Both the position numbers and the translations under genes were made by a program. The notes beneath the pieces are model-generated. The model saw nothing but the letters and a program-made list of their open reading frames with translations, was not told the DNA's origin and ran no database searches. From Paraburkholderia aromaticivorans (GTDB lineage Bacteria; Pseudomonadota; Gammaproteobacteria; Burkholderiales; Burkholderiaceae), in contig NZ_CP022989.1 in NCBI RefSeq assembly GCF_002278075.1, positions 992,001-1,056,000 on the forward strand: a DNA stretch of 64,000 nucleotides, given 5' to 3'. This document shows positions 31,427-40,676 of the stretch, in pieces; position 1 is the first letter of the stretch, and each line of letters starts with the position of its first letter.

Positions 31427-31738
31427 TCAGGCCTTCTTGTTATATGCGCTGCACCAACCCTTCGCCGCGACCTGCTTGCCGGCGAACATCGGGCAAGGAG
31501 CGTAGGCGTCGGTCGGCTTGCCCTGGTAGAAGCTGCAATTGCCGCAGTCCTGGCCTGCCGCGTACTTGGCGAACTTCGCCTTGTCGACTTTGCTCGCGTC
31601 CTCCTTATAGCCGAGCGCTTGCGCGGTCGGGTCGGATTCGGAGACTTTCGGTGCATCGGCGAATGCCTGGCGCGACAGCGCCAACGTGGATGCCACACCA
31701 ATGCTGGTGATCAAAAACGTACGACGGGATGATTTCAT
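31427..31738 (-). CDS. High-potential iron-sulfur protein (HiPIP)
   Basis: Periplasmic 4Fe-4S electron carrier of 103 residues. The N-terminus SSRRTFLITSIG is a twin-arginine export signal, ending near AFADA (residue 29). The four cluster ligands are C65, C68 (DCGNCSF), C82 (PCPMF) and C96 (GWCSAY), the normal HiPIP spacing. HiPIPs shuttle electrons in the periplasm of Proteobacteria; the partner is not encoded nearby. Monocistronic, with a strong terminator. Confidence 0.95.
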   Translation of the reverse strand: MKSSRRTFLITSIGVASTLALSRQAFADAPKVSESDPTAQALGYKEDASKVDKAKFAKYAAGQDCGNCSFYQGKPTDAYAPCPMFAGKQVAAKGWCSAYNKKA

Positions 31739-31960
31739 GGGGACTCACTCCATTTGTATTGAACTGATCGCCGTTCTGATGACAGCGGTCCCCAAGGATA
31801 TCAATGAAGCCGCCGCGCGTGACGACTCAAATGATAGAGATAACCGAATTGCTACGCGAGCGCGCCTGAATGTCGCGAGCAAAGGCGAGCCGGTTGCGCG
31901 CGAATCGACGCTCGCAGCGAATTCACCGCGCTTGCGCGAGCGGCGTGAGCCAGGTCCGGA

Positions 31961-33067
31961 TTACGCCCGTCCGCTCAGCTCGCACACTCGCTGCGCAATG
32001 GCGAGTGACGCCGTCAATCCCGGCGATTCGATCCCGAACAGGTTGACGAGCCCACGCACGCCATGCGCGGCCGGACCTTGAATCACGAAGTCGGCCGCGG
32101 GTTCGCCGGGTCCGGAAAGCTTCGGACGAATCCCCGCATACGCGGGCTGCAATGCGTTGTCCGGCAGCGCGGGCCAATAGGCGCGAATCGCCGCGTAAAA
32201 CGATTCCGCGCGACGCGGATCGACATCGTAATTGATCGCATCGACCCATTCGACATCGGGACCGAAACGCGTCTGGCCACCCAGGTCGATGGTCAGGTGC
32301 ACGCCGAGACCGGCGTCGTTCGGCATCGGGTAAATCAGGCGGCTGAACGGCGCGCGCCCGGAGATGCTGAAGTAGTTGCCGCGCGCGAGATAGAGCGGCG
32401 GCACATGCCGCGCGTCGAGTCCGCGGATCTTGCGGGCCAGTGCATTTGCCTGCAAACCGGCGCTGTTGATCACGCAGGCGGCGCTGATCGTGGTCGGTGC
32501 GTCGCCGCCCACCTTGATGAGGAAGCGGCCATTGCTCGCTTCGATCGCCTGCACCGGCGCGTGGAACGCGCACACCGCGCCGTCGCGCTCGGCGTCACCC
32601 TGCAGCGCCAGCATGAACTGATGACTATCGACGATGCCCGTCTGCGGCGAGAACACCGCTTCGACGCATTCGAGCGCGGGTTCGAGCGCTTGCGCCTGGT
32701 CGCCGGTGATTCGCATCAGGTCGAGCACGCCGTTATCGCGGCCTTTGGCCATGATGCTTTCGAGCTGAGGAATCTGGTTACGCGAAGTGGCGACCAGTAA
32801 TTTGCCGCAACGCGAGTGCGGCACCTTGCGCTCGACGCAGTAGTCGTAGAGCATCTCGCGGCCGCGTACACAAAGCGCAGCTTTGAGCGACCCGCGCGGA
32901 TAATAGATGCCCGCGTGAATCACCTCGCTGTTGCGCGAGCTGGTGCCCACGCCGATCGCTTCCGCCGCCTCCAGCACGATCACCTCGCGCCCGCGCGCCG
33001 CCAACGCGCGCGCCACTGCAAGACCGACCACGCCTGCGCCGATCACTACACATTCGATTTGGTCCAT
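31961..33067 (-). CDS. FAD-dependent oxidoreductase, L-2-hydroxyglutarate oxidase-like
   Basis: Flavoprotein of 368 residues in the DAO family. The N-terminal FAD-binding motif is [17 protein letters not shown], followed by [17 protein letters not shown], which is characteristic of L-2-hydroxyglutarate oxidase/dehydrogenase (LhgO/L2HGDH) and related proteins. The end has [19 protein letters not shown], also family-typical. It probably oxidises L-2-hydroxyglutarate or another 2-hydroxy acid to the keto acid. ATG at 33067 follows AAGGGAC. Substrate identity is inferred. Confidence 0.85.
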   Translation of the reverse strand: MDQIECVVIGAGVVGLAVARALAARGREVIVLEAAEAIGVGTSSRNSEVIHAGIYYPRGSLKAALCVRGREMLYDYCVERKVPHSRCGKLLVATSRNQIPQLESIMAKGRDNGVLDLMRITGDQAQALEPALECVEAVFSPQTGIVDSHQFMLALQGDAERDGAVCAFHAPVQAIEASNGRFLIKVGGDAPTTISAACVINSAGLQANALARKIRGLDARHVPPLYLARGNYFSISGRAPFSRLIYPMPNDAGLGVHLTIDLGGQTRFGPDVEWVDAINYDVDPRRAESFYAAIRAYWPALPDNALQPAYAGIRPKLSGPGEPAADFVIQGPAAHGVRGLVNLFGIESPGLTASLAIAQRVCELSGRA

Positions 33068-33456
33068 GTCCCTTGACGCGGCCGACTTCGCCGCGCGCTG
33101 CCTCGTTCGCCCGATCAAGATGAAGACAGGATGCGGCTGACGCGTGCCGAACACCGCGCGCTGTCGAACGCTCCTGTCCATTCGCAACCGCTACGCAAAA
33201 TTGTATGACGCCGTACAGACAGAAATGCCCGCAGTCGGCAACCACTGCGGGCACTCGGTCTTGCGCAGGTCTCAAAACGTATCGGCCGGACTGAATCAGT
33301 GTACGCCGTCGAAGGTGACAATGCTCGTTTCCCGGCGCGTCACTCGCAGCAATAGTTGCCGCAGCATTTACTCCATTTTTGGTAGAGATACCCGCTTTCA
33401 GGATGAGAAAATCCGCCACGAGGGCGGATTTCGCGCTGAAAACGGGCAAAAAAGGC
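33068..33456. other. Intergenic region with two hairpins
   Basis: 389 bases between two minus-strand genes. It holds the AAA gene terminator (33405-33431) and a separate perfect 10-bp hairpin at 33226-33253. The promoter of the flavoprotein gene should lie within it. No gene was seen. Confidence 0.5.
33405..33431 (-). terminator. Intrinsic terminator after the AAA ATPase gene
   Basis: AAATCCGCC pairs with GGCGGATTT (9 bp, 5-base loop) and is followed by TTC on the minus strand, about 25 bases after the stop. Confidence 0.65.
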
Positions 33457-34434
33457 TCAAAAACCAATCGGTTTTCGTCGATTTCCGTAATCCAGCCGAA
33501 TGTCGCCGGCCTCGATCTGGTCGCGCCTGTCGATGCGCGCCGCGCCGAAGCCGTTCAGAATCGCCCGACGCATTTCACGCGGGGATGCCCGCATCAGCGC
33601 ATCGAGCGCGGCGTCGCCGAGCACCTCGGGAAAGCGCAGGCCCCAGTTGTGCGCCGAGCGGATCTCGTCATAGATCGCCTGCGCGATGCGGCGCGCGCCG
33701 TCGTGATCCGGCGCAGGGATCTCGTACACGTTCATGCGGTTCAGGATCGGCTCGGGAATGGAGCGCTCGTCGTTCGCCGTCGCAATCCAGATCACATGCC
33801 CGGCATTGATCGGAATTTCGGCGAATTCGTCGATGAAGGTCTGCGCCGTGTCGTGCTCGAGCAGCGCATACAACGCGCCGAGCGGATCGTATTGGGAATC
33901 GCCGGTGGCCTTGTCGATTTCGTCGACGGCGATTACCGGATTCGCGTAGCTGCCGTTCACGAGCGCGTCGAACACCTTGCCCGGCTTCGCGTTCTTCCAT
34001 TGCGACGAGGCGCCCGACAGAATCCACCCCGCCGTCAGCGAACTCATCGCCACATATTGATACGCGGTGCCGAGCAGGCGCGCCAACTGCTTCGCGAAGT
34101 GAGTCTTGCCGATGCCGGGGTCGCCGAGCAGCAGAATCGGCATCAGTTCCAGGCGGTCTTCGGTTTCGAGACACAAGGCAACCTGCTTGCGGATGTCGTC
34201 GAGCGGCGCTGAAAAGTTGGGCAGCGCGTCGATCAGATCGTCGATCGAAGGCATGCGGTTCGGCTTCACGCAGAAGCGCAGATTGCCGGTTTTCAGCATC
34301 TTTTCGTATGTCGCGCGCAATGCCTCGTTCGCGCCTTCGCCGAGATCGTTCAGCGCGGTCTCGACCTGATCGAGGTCGTACACCCGACTGAAAGACGCCA
34401 CGGCGATTTCCTGTTTGACCATTGCTGTTGTCAT
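33457..34434 (-). CDS. Orphan AAA+ ATPase with Lon-like ATPase core
   Basis: Soluble protein of 325 residues. The first 100 residues are helical; then come Walker A GDPGIGKTH (104-112), Walker B VIAVDEIDK (D171, E172), sensor 1 VIWIATANDERSIPEPILNR and a sensor 2 region SPREMRRAIL near the end. The core resembles the ATPase module of Lon proteases, but there is no protease domain and no long N-terminal substrate domain. It stands alone, with no partner gene. It may be a remodelling factor or adaptor-dependent unfoldase. Function is not assigned. Confidence 0.82.
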   Translation of the reverse strand: MTTAMVKQEIAVASFSRVYDLDQVETALNDLGEGANEALRATYEKMLKTGNLRFCVKPNRMPSIDDLIDALPNFSAPLDDIRKQVALCLETEDRLELMPILLLGDPGIGKTHFAKQLARLLGTAYQYVAMSSLTAGWILSGASSQWKNAKPGKVFDALVNGSYANPVIAVDEIDKATGDSQYDPLGALYALLEHDTAQTFIDEFAEIPINAGHVIWIATANDERSIPEPILNRMNVYEIPAPDHDGARRIAQAIYDEIRSAHNWGLRFPEVLGDAALDALMRASPREMRRAILNGFGAARIDRRDQIEAGDIRLDYGNRRKPIGF

Positions 34435-34702
34435 CGCTCACCCCGTCTGGCTGGTCTTGCTGCTACGGCACCTGGTGGGCGCCGTTTCAGATCCAGTGTA
34501 GCGAGGACATATTCACGCGCAAGCCAGCAGTCGTGCCGCTCTGCTGCTAACAGCGGGTTGTTTTTGGCGATTCCCAACCCTATCTGAAATGGATTGTTGC
34601 TGAACCCGGCCCCGTTTGGCGTGTCAGAAAGGCGTTGCGCCCATCAGGCGTAAGATGGCCCTCTGACCATGCCGCCGGATCCGGTGACCGGAGACTTTTT
34701 CT

Positions 34703-35230
34703 ATGTGGAAAACCAGTATTGTGGCCGTGTTGCTCGGCACTTCGCTGCTTGCCCATGCGCAACAAGGCACACAACCAGGCGCCCAGCAACGGCCCGCGCA
34801 GCAGGTCGTGAAATGGCAACTGCAGGTCATGCGCGACGGCCAGCAGATCGACGCGTTCGACGGCACCACCACCGTCGGCCAGGCGCGCACGGACACGCAT
34901 CACAAGATCGTGCAACATAACGTCGGCTGTAAAGATCAGCCGGGCGGGAGTATCGATCTGGCGCGCACGCTGACCGTCTCGCCGCTCCAGGCGGATGCGA
35001 GCGGTGTCACGCTGTCGATCGAAGCGCAGGAAACCTTCGAGGAAGACGCCGCGCGCCAGACGGACACCGGTTGCAAGCTGCCGCCGCAACCGCGCCAGGT
35101 GAGCGCGAGCCATCCCGGTCTGAAGGTGACGGCGGGGCAATGGGTCAGCTGGACCATCGTCGACAAGGATCCGAACCTGGTCTACCGCGTGCGTGCGAGT
35201 CTCGCGGACAGCGCAAGCACGGCAAACTGA
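34703..35230 (+). CDS. Secreted protein of unknown function
   Basis: A 175-residue protein with a clear signal peptide (SIVAVLLGTSLLAHAQQ, cut near AHA-QQ). The mature part starts with a Gln-rich stretch and continues as a mostly beta, all-soluble domain with two cysteines (NVGCKDQ and DTGCKLP) that could form a disulfide. No family is recognised. ATG at 34703 matches the signal peptide. It precedes the EEP hydrolase gene by 88 bases on the same strand and may be co-transcribed. Confidence 0.7.
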   Translation: MWKTSIVAVLLGTSLLAHAQQGTQPGAQQRPAQQVVKWQLQVMRDGQQIDAFDGTTTVGQARTDTHHKIVQHNVGCKDQPGGSIDLARTLTVSPLQADASGVTLSIEAQETFEEDAARQTDTGCKLPPQPRQVSASHPGLKVTAGQWVSWTIVDKDPNLVYRVRASLADSASTAN

Positions 35231-35318
35231 TCGAACCGATGCAAAGCACACGCAAGAGCACACGCCATCAGCACGCGAACAACCAACGCCCCCAAACAGA
35301 ACACGTGGACAACGCGGC

Positions 35319-36116
35319 ATGCGAAACCCCGAAGAATTGATCCGCGAGAGCGTAGCGCCCAAGGATTTCATTGCGGTGAGCTGGAACCTGCACAAAGGCC
35401 GCACGCCGCTCGGCTTTCAGGCCTGGCAGGCCATGCAGCGCTGGGTGCAATCCACCCACGCGGACGCGTATTTTTTACAGGAAGCAATGGCGCGGCGCAT
35501 GCCGTCGCCGGTGCTCGCAAGCAGTTTCGGCGCGCCGCTCACCGATCCGTTGAGCGACGTCTGGCATTGCCAGGCGACTGAAATTGCACGCGCGCTCGAA
35601 CTCGAAATCGCGCTTGGACCGAACGTCTTCAAACCGTCGTGGCGGCATGGCAATGCGATCCTGTCGCCGCATCCGCTCGATCTGGGCGGACGCTGGGATA
35701 TCTCCGCGCACCGCTTCGAAAAGCGCGGATTACTGGTGGCGCGCGCAACCTTCGGCGGTCACTCGGTCACGCTGTTATGCGCGCATCTGGCGCTCACGCG
35801 CTCGGCCCGCTTGCGTCAGATGAACTGGATCGCGCACTGGATCGCGAAGGAAGCGCCGCAAGGTCCGCTCGTGTTGGCCGGCGACTTCAACGACTGGCGC
35901 AACGATTCTGTGCCGCTCTTCGGCGAGCATGGTTTGCAGGAAGTGGCCACGCTGCTCGGCGAGTCGGGCCGCACCTTTCCCGCCTTCTCGCCCGCGCTTG
36001 CGCTCGACAAGATGTTCGTGCGCGGCATGAAGCCGGTCGAGTGGATCCAGCCGACGCAGGAAACCGCGTGGCTCTCGGATCACTTACCGTATATGGCCCG
36101 CTTGCGGATCGAGTGA
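35319..36116 (+). CDS. Endonuclease/exonuclease/phosphatase (EEP) family protein
   Basis: Soluble protein of 265 residues with the EEP metal-dependent hydrolase fold: AVSWNLHKGRTP, YFLQEAM (metal-binding Glu), WRHGNAIL, LCAHLALT, LAGDFNDWRN and SDHLPYMARL. The catalytic Asp-His pairs are all present. Bacterial relatives are phosphodiesterases or nucleases; the substrate is unknown. ATG at 35319 is chosen; earlier starts add unconserved residues. The two genes 34703 and 35319 may form an operon. Confidence 0.85.
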   Translation: MRNPEELIRESVAPKDFIAVSWNLHKGRTPLGFQAWQAMQRWVQSTHADAYFLQEAMARRMPSPVLASSFGAPLTDPLSDVWHCQATEIARALELEIALGPNVFKPSWRHGNAILSPHPLDLGGRWDISAHRFEKRGLLVARATFGGHSVTLLCAHLALTRSARLRQMNWIAHWIAKEAPQGPLVLAGDFNDWRNDSVPLFGEHGLQEVATLLGESGRTFPAFSPALALDKMFVRGMKPVEWIQPTQETAWLSDHLPYMARLRIE

Positions 36117-36132
36117 GCGCGCGCGCCGCACG

Positions 36133-36785
36133 CTAGTTTCTGTGCGGCGTCCATTGCAGCGACGCGGCAATCTCCTCGCCCGGCTGCAACACGCAACCGC
36201 CCACATGTTCACGCATGCCGACCGCGTTGAAGCAATCGGTGGTGTTGGTCACCGGTTCCACGCACAGTTGCGCATCGCTGGCCGGCGAACACTACCATGT
36301 GATCGAACGGCGCGTCGGCGGTCATCGTCGGTCGACGGTGTTCGTCGGGCCATGCAATGGTCGCCTCGCGCGACCAGTTCGCGAAGTTGTTGTCCAGATC
36401 GAAGGCGTCGACGGGCATGCCGTCGCGCAATGCGTCCACTGCCGAATGCGGACCAAGATGCGTCGGCAGCACCTCGGCGTCGGCGTGCCACATCGCTGCC
36501 ACTTCGGCGTACCAGCGGGTTTGCGCCGTGCGCGGATAGTACGGGTGATGGCCCATGCGGAACGGCATGGGCCGCTCGGCGAGGTTTTGCGCGGACAGCA
36601 TGATGCGCAGTGCGCTACCGATCAACTCGATACGCTGCCCCGCGCGATATCGAAACGGCCAGTCGCCGGGTACGCGCGAATCCGGTTCGTGTTCGAAGTG
36701 CAATTTCACCGAGCTTTCCGTGCGCGCGCCCACTTGCCACGAACGCCGCCACGCATTGCCGTGCAGCGCGTGGGCGAAACGCGCG
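36133..36785 (-). pseudogene. Aldose 1-epimerase (mutarotase) remnant, 5'-truncated and frameshifted
   Basis: The last two thirds of a GalM-type mutarotase, which interconverts sugar anomers. RFAHALHGNAWRRSW, FRMGHHPYYPR (catalytic His) and AQLCVEPVTNTTDCF (catalytic Glu) are readable, but the last is in another frame: a one-base gain or two-base loss lies near 36280-36285. The first 90-100 residues of the family are missing; at about 36785 the match stops and gives way to a permease fragment on the other strand. It cannot make a full enzyme. Confidence 0.8.
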
Positions 36786-36973
36786 TCGTTGCCGGCGCAT
36801 TGCTGCTCGGTCTCGTGTTCAACCTGCTGAACTTCGAGAACGGGCTGGGCTTGATCAGTTTGTCGGCGCACTGGCAGTCGGTGATTCGCGGCGTATTCCT
36901 GCTGCTGGTGATCGTATTGCAGGCTCGTGTGCTCAAACAACGCGGGGAAAAGCGGGCCGCGGCTCCGGCATGA
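36780..36973 (+). pseudogene. Fragment of a sugar ABC transporter permease (RbsC/XylH family, C-terminus only)
   Basis: About 63 residues match the last two membrane helices of ribose/xylose-type permeases: VVAGALLLGLVFNLLNFEN, then SAHWQSVIRGVFLLLVIVL and a basic tail ending in a stop at 36971-36973. There is no start, and the remaining 250 or more residues are absent. It abuts the truncated aldose epimerase, which faces the other way, so a deletion fused the ends of two genes of one former sugar locus. Confidence 0.72.
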
Positions 36974-37646
36974 CCGGCACATTGCCGGGGCCTTGCCGAT
37001 CAATGTGGCGCGACGGCCCAGCGGTTCAGGTTCGCCGCCGCTCGCGCCATTCTTTAGCGCTGCGGAGTGATCGAAACAGTCATTACCAGAAGCCTTATTC
37101 CAATTGGGTTTGAGGCATGTAAAACGCCGATTCCCCCATCCTTGTGTACCAACTCGGCGACGCCAGCGCCGGTCGGATTGGAAATAGCCGCAGGAGCATG
37201 GGCCGCGTCTCGACACCCTCTTATCCCTCTTCGCTTCAGCCTCTCTTGCCAGTTTTATCAGCAGGGTCAATGCTGCAGCGCATGGCGGGTTTCGGTATCA
37301 TCCTGAAAATGTTGCCCGCGCGACGCGCCTATCCGGCGCATGCCGGACAACCGATGGCGGCCGCCGTGCGCGGCTTTCGCTCATCGCCGTACCTTACCGA
37401 AGCGCGGCCGCAGCCATGCCAACGTACTTCGCGGCGCCCGGTTTTACCGACAGCCGGCGCCGACGCTTCCGGGTCCGGTCACCCGCTTGACCACGCTCAA
37501 TCGCCGCGCCGCAGCCCTCCGGCAGCGGGCGCGGTAAAATAGCGGATTGCGCGTGATTCCCATCTGGGTTAGCGCAGCATCGCCCTTGCCGTGCCGGCCG
37601 GCTCAAAACGACTGGCCGCCTTTGTTTTCGCACTATCCAAGAAGCC
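36974..37646. other. Gene-free region between the decayed sugar locus and fpr
   Basis: 673 bases without a supportable gene. Parts may be further decayed remains of the sugar locus, but no family match was recognised. The end near 37560-37640 should hold the fpr promoter. Confidence 0.5.
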
Positions 37647-38417
37647 ATGAGCAACCTGAATCCACAAACCGTCCTGAGCGTCCATCACTGGACCGATACG
37701 CTTTTCAGCTTCACCTGCACGCGCGATCCGTCGTTCCGTTTCGAAAACGGCCAGTTCACGATGGTGGGCCTCGAAGTCGACGGCAAGCCGCTGATCCGCG
37801 CCTACAGCCTCGCGAGTGCGAACTACGAAGAGCACCTCGAATTCCTGAGCATCAAGGTGCAGGACGGCCCGCTCACGTCGCGTTTGCAGCATCTGAAGGT
37901 CGGCGACGAAGTCCTGATCGGCAAGAAGCCGGTCGGCACGCTGGTGGCCGACAACCTGCTGCCGGGCAAGACACTGTGGCTGCTGTCCACCGGCACGGGC
38001 CTCGCGCCGTTCATGTCGATCATCAAGGATCCGGACATTTACGACCGTTACGAGCGCGTAGTGCTCACGCACACCTGCCGTTTCGTCGACGAGCTGGCGT
38101 ACAAGGAATACATCACGGACCACCTGCCGGCGCATGAGCATCTGGGCGAGCTGGTGCAGGAAAAGCTGCTGTATTACCCGACGGTCACGCGCGAGGCGTT
38201 CCAGAACCGTGGCCGGATCACCGAACTGATCGAAACCGAAAAGCTGTTCGCCGACCTCGGCGTACCGGGCTTCTCGCTCGAAAACGACCGCATCATGCTG
38301 TGCGGCAGCCCGCACATGCTGCGCGACACGCGCAAGCTGCTGGACGACCTGGGCTTCCAGGAAGGCAGCAACAACGCGCCGGGTCACTACGTGGTTGAAA
38401 AAGCCTTCGTCGGCTAA
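37647..38417 (+). CDS. fpr: Ferredoxin-NADP+ reductase
   Basis: Flavoenzyme of 256 residues that passes electrons between NADPH and ferredoxin or flavodoxin. FAD-binding residues lie in IRAYSLASANYEE (RxYS), and the NADPH site in LLSTGTGLAPFMSI. The end GHYVVEKAFVG is the typical C-terminus of bacterial Fpr of subclass I. Fpr supports oxidative-stress defence and Fe-S enzyme reduction. Monocistronic, with its own terminator. Confidence 0.96.
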   Translation: MSNLNPQTVLSVHHWTDTLFSFTCTRDPSFRFENGQFTMVGLEVDGKPLIRAYSLASANYEEHLEFLSIKVQDGPLTSRLQHLKVGDEVLIGKKPVGTLVADNLLPGKTLWLLSTGTGLAPFMSIIKDPDIYDRYERVVLTHTCRFVDELAYKEYITDHLPAHEHLGELVQEKLLYYPTVTREAFQNRGRITELIETEKLFADLGVPGFSLENDRIMLCGSPHMLRDTRKLLDDLGFQEGSNNAPGHYVVEKAFVG

Positions 38418-38852
38418 CGCCGCGTTCCGATTTTTGCGGCTCGCGCCGCAGAATCAGCAAAAAGGAGCCTTCGGGCTCCTTTTTTATTTCAAGGTTACAA
38501 ATCCGCGCCGTCGATCTAACATTCGATGTCGGTATTCTTCCTACAAAAATGGCGTTGCAAATCATCAACCATTGCGTGAAATAAGGCCGCTAACCCTTGG
38601 TGCGCCTGCATTTTTTCTTTTTATGAGATATCATCGCGACGCATCATCAGTCGAATTGACACGTCTGTCGTGGTGTCGCCACGATGTTACTGAATGTAAA
38701 TTTCGTTACGTCGCACTGTTAGCGATCAGCCTGTTGCGCCTAAGCGCGACGTCTTGCACCTGGAGGCCTGAGACCCGTATGCGTTCTTTCGTCTTCGCGC
38801 CGCCGATGCGCACCTGCTCCGCCGTCCGCACGGCTTTCTGAGAACGAAGGTC
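38418..38852. other. Intergenic region upstream of the two-component genes
   Basis: 435 bases. The first 70 hold the fpr terminator; the rest is relatively AT-rich (38500-38700) and presumably contains the promoter of the histidine kinase gene. No gene was found. Confidence 0.5.
38460..38486 (+). terminator. Intrinsic terminator after fpr
   Basis: AAAGGAGCC pairs with GGCTCCTTT around a TTCG tetraloop and is followed by TTTTT. Confidence 0.9.
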
Positions 38853-39719
38853 ATGGATACGTCGACTGTCGTCCCGTTCGCCGCCCATCTTCCCGCGTCA
38901 TTGGAACGTGAGGGACTCGATGCGTCCGCCGCGCCGTCCACGTCGACCGAACAGGAAGTCGCACGGTTGCGCGCCCGGGTGCGTGAACTCTCGGCCGAGC
39001 TCGTTCAGGCGCAGGAAACCGCTTGCCGCCATGTGGCGCGTGAACTGCACGACGGCGTTGGGGCCGAGCTGACGGCGACGCGTTTCGCGCTCGCCGGCGT
39101 CGAAACGTGGCTGCCCGCCGATGCGCCGCCGCAGTGTGCCGCCGCGCTCGCCGTGGCGAACCGCTCGCTCGACGCCGTGTGCGAAGCCAGCCGCCAGGCT
39201 GTCGCGGAACTGCATGCGCCGTCGCTCGAGGCCGGCATTGTCGGCGCATTGGCGCACTGGACCGGCGACTTCGCCGCGCGCACGCAACTTCGCACGAGTT
39301 TCGTCTGCGCCGCCGACCTGCGCCTCACCCGTCTGCCCGCCGATGCCGCGCTGGCGGTATTCCGCGTCGCGCAGGAAGCGCTGAACAATATTGCCAAGCA
39401 CGCGCGCGCCGAATCCGCCGACGTGCGGATCGAAACCAGCCGCCGTCACCTCACGCTGATCATCGTCGACGACGGTATCGGCGTCACGCGCAACGCCCGC
39501 ACCCGCCGCGGCCATTTTGGCCTGAGCGGCATGCAGGCGCGCTGCGCGGCCTTCGACGGCACGCTGCGCGTGAGCGCCCGCCGCACCGGTGCGGAGCACG
39601 GCCACACTGGCTACGGCTGCGGCACACCGTCGCGCGGCACCCTCGTTCGTGCGCGCTTCGCCTGGGACGCCATGCTGGCGCAGGCGCCGCGCGCCCAACG
39701 GCACGCGCTGCAATCGTGA
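38853..39719 (+). CDS. Soluble sensor histidine kinase (HisKA_3 / NarX-type)
   Basis: Cytoplasmic kinase of 289 residues. After about 30 unstructured residues and a coiled coil comes the phosphoacceptor helix CRHVARELHDGVGAEL with His66, then an HATPase_c domain with VAQEALNNIAKHA (N box), IIVDDGIGV (G1) and HFGLSGMQAR (G2). There is no membrane helix or periplasmic domain, so it must sense an internal signal or a partner. It is encoded 10 bases before the response regulator and almost certainly phosphorylates it. Confidence 0.9.
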   Translation: MDTSTVVPFAAHLPASLEREGLDASAAPSTSTEQEVARLRARVRELSAELVQAQETACRHVARELHDGVGAELTATRFALAGVETWLPADAPPQCAAALAVANRSLDAVCEASRQAVAELHAPSLEAGIVGALAHWTGDFAARTQLRTSFVCAADLRLTRLPADAALAVFRVAQEALNNIAKHARAESADVRIETSRRHLTLIIVDDGIGVTRNARTRRGHFGLSGMQARCAAFDGTLRVSARRTGAEHGHTGYGCGTPSRGTLVRARFAWDAMLAQAPRAQRHALQS

Positions 39720-39729
39720 GCACGCTGTC

Positions 39730-40386
39730 ATGAGCTTGCGCATTCTGCTCGTCGACGACCACGCGGTGGTTCGCCAGGGCGTCCGCCAGCTGCTGCTCGA
39801 TCGCGGCGTGGCGCGCGAAGTGACCGAAGCGCAGAACGGCGCCGAAGCGCTCGACGCGGTTGCCCGGTTCACCTACGACATCGTGCTGCTCGACATTTCG
39901 CTGCCTGACATGAACGGCGTCGAAGTGCTCAAACGCATGAAGCGCAAGGCGCCGCGCGTGGCCGTGCTGATGTTCTCCATGTATCGCGAGGACCAGTACG
40001 CCGTGCGCGCGTTGAAAGCGGGCGCCGCCGGCTACCTGTCGAAAACCGTCGACGCAGCGCAGATGATCGGCGCGATCCAGCAGGTCGCGGCAGGCCGCAA
40101 ATACGTGAGCCCGGCGATGGCCGAGGCGCTCGCCGATTACGTGTCCTTCGACGGCGAGCAGTTGCCGCACGAAAAGCTCTCCGACCGCGAATATCAGACC
40201 CTGTGCATGCTCGCGTCGGGCAAGCGGCTGACGGATATCGCCGTGACGCTCTCGCTCTCGGTGAAGACGGTCAGCGTGTATCGCACCCGGCTGCTCGAGA
40301 AGATGAAGCTGCGCAATAACGCCGAACTGACCTTCTATGTGATGAGCAACCGGCTCATCGATCTCAATCCCGCAATGGCGGGTTGA
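39730..40386 (+). CDS. Response regulator, NarL/FixJ family
   Basis: Transcription factor of 218 residues. The receiver domain has the acidic pocket LLVDDHAVVRQG, the phosphorylated Asp55 in IVLLDISLPDMNG and the conserved Lys of GYLSKTVD. The C-terminal LuxR-type helix-turn-helix (LTDIAVTLSLSVKTVSVYRT) binds DNA. It forms a pair with the histidine kinase 10 bases upstream. The regulon is unknown. Confidence 0.93.
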   Translation: MSLRILLVDDHAVVRQGVRQLLLDRGVAREVTEAQNGAEALDAVARFTYDIVLLDISLPDMNGVEVLKRMKRKAPRVAVLMFSMYREDQYAVRALKAGAAGYLSKTVDAAQMIGAIQQVAAGRKYVSPAMAEALADYVSFDGEQLPHEKLSDREYQTLCMLASGKRLTDIAVTLSLSVKTVSVYRTRLLEKMKLRNNAELTFYVMSNRLIDLNPAMAG

Positions 40387-40676
40387 CGGCACCTCGCCCC
40401 CGGCGCTGCGCGCTGAATAGCGCGCACGCCGACACGGCGAGGTTGCAAGAGAGCGATTCCCTCCTGGTCGACCGCGCATCGCGCGAAAGCTTTGCGGCCT
40501 TCGCCGCGCAACCGGGGAACGTCCCGCTCCAGTGACGCCTGGCAGGAAATTTCAGCCCCGCGCCTAGGCCCCGGAAATGCACTCGCCGCCATGGCGCGGA
40601 GTGCGTATCCGTTAAAATCGAGGGTTTCCCCGACATTCGGCGCGCAACACGCGTGCACTACTGGAGACCCCCGCCA

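Noticed and set aside
36209..37270. Intact aldose 1-epimerase of 353 codons
   Set aside because: The first 160 codons do not resemble the family and lie opposite a permease fragment; the C-terminus is in another frame.
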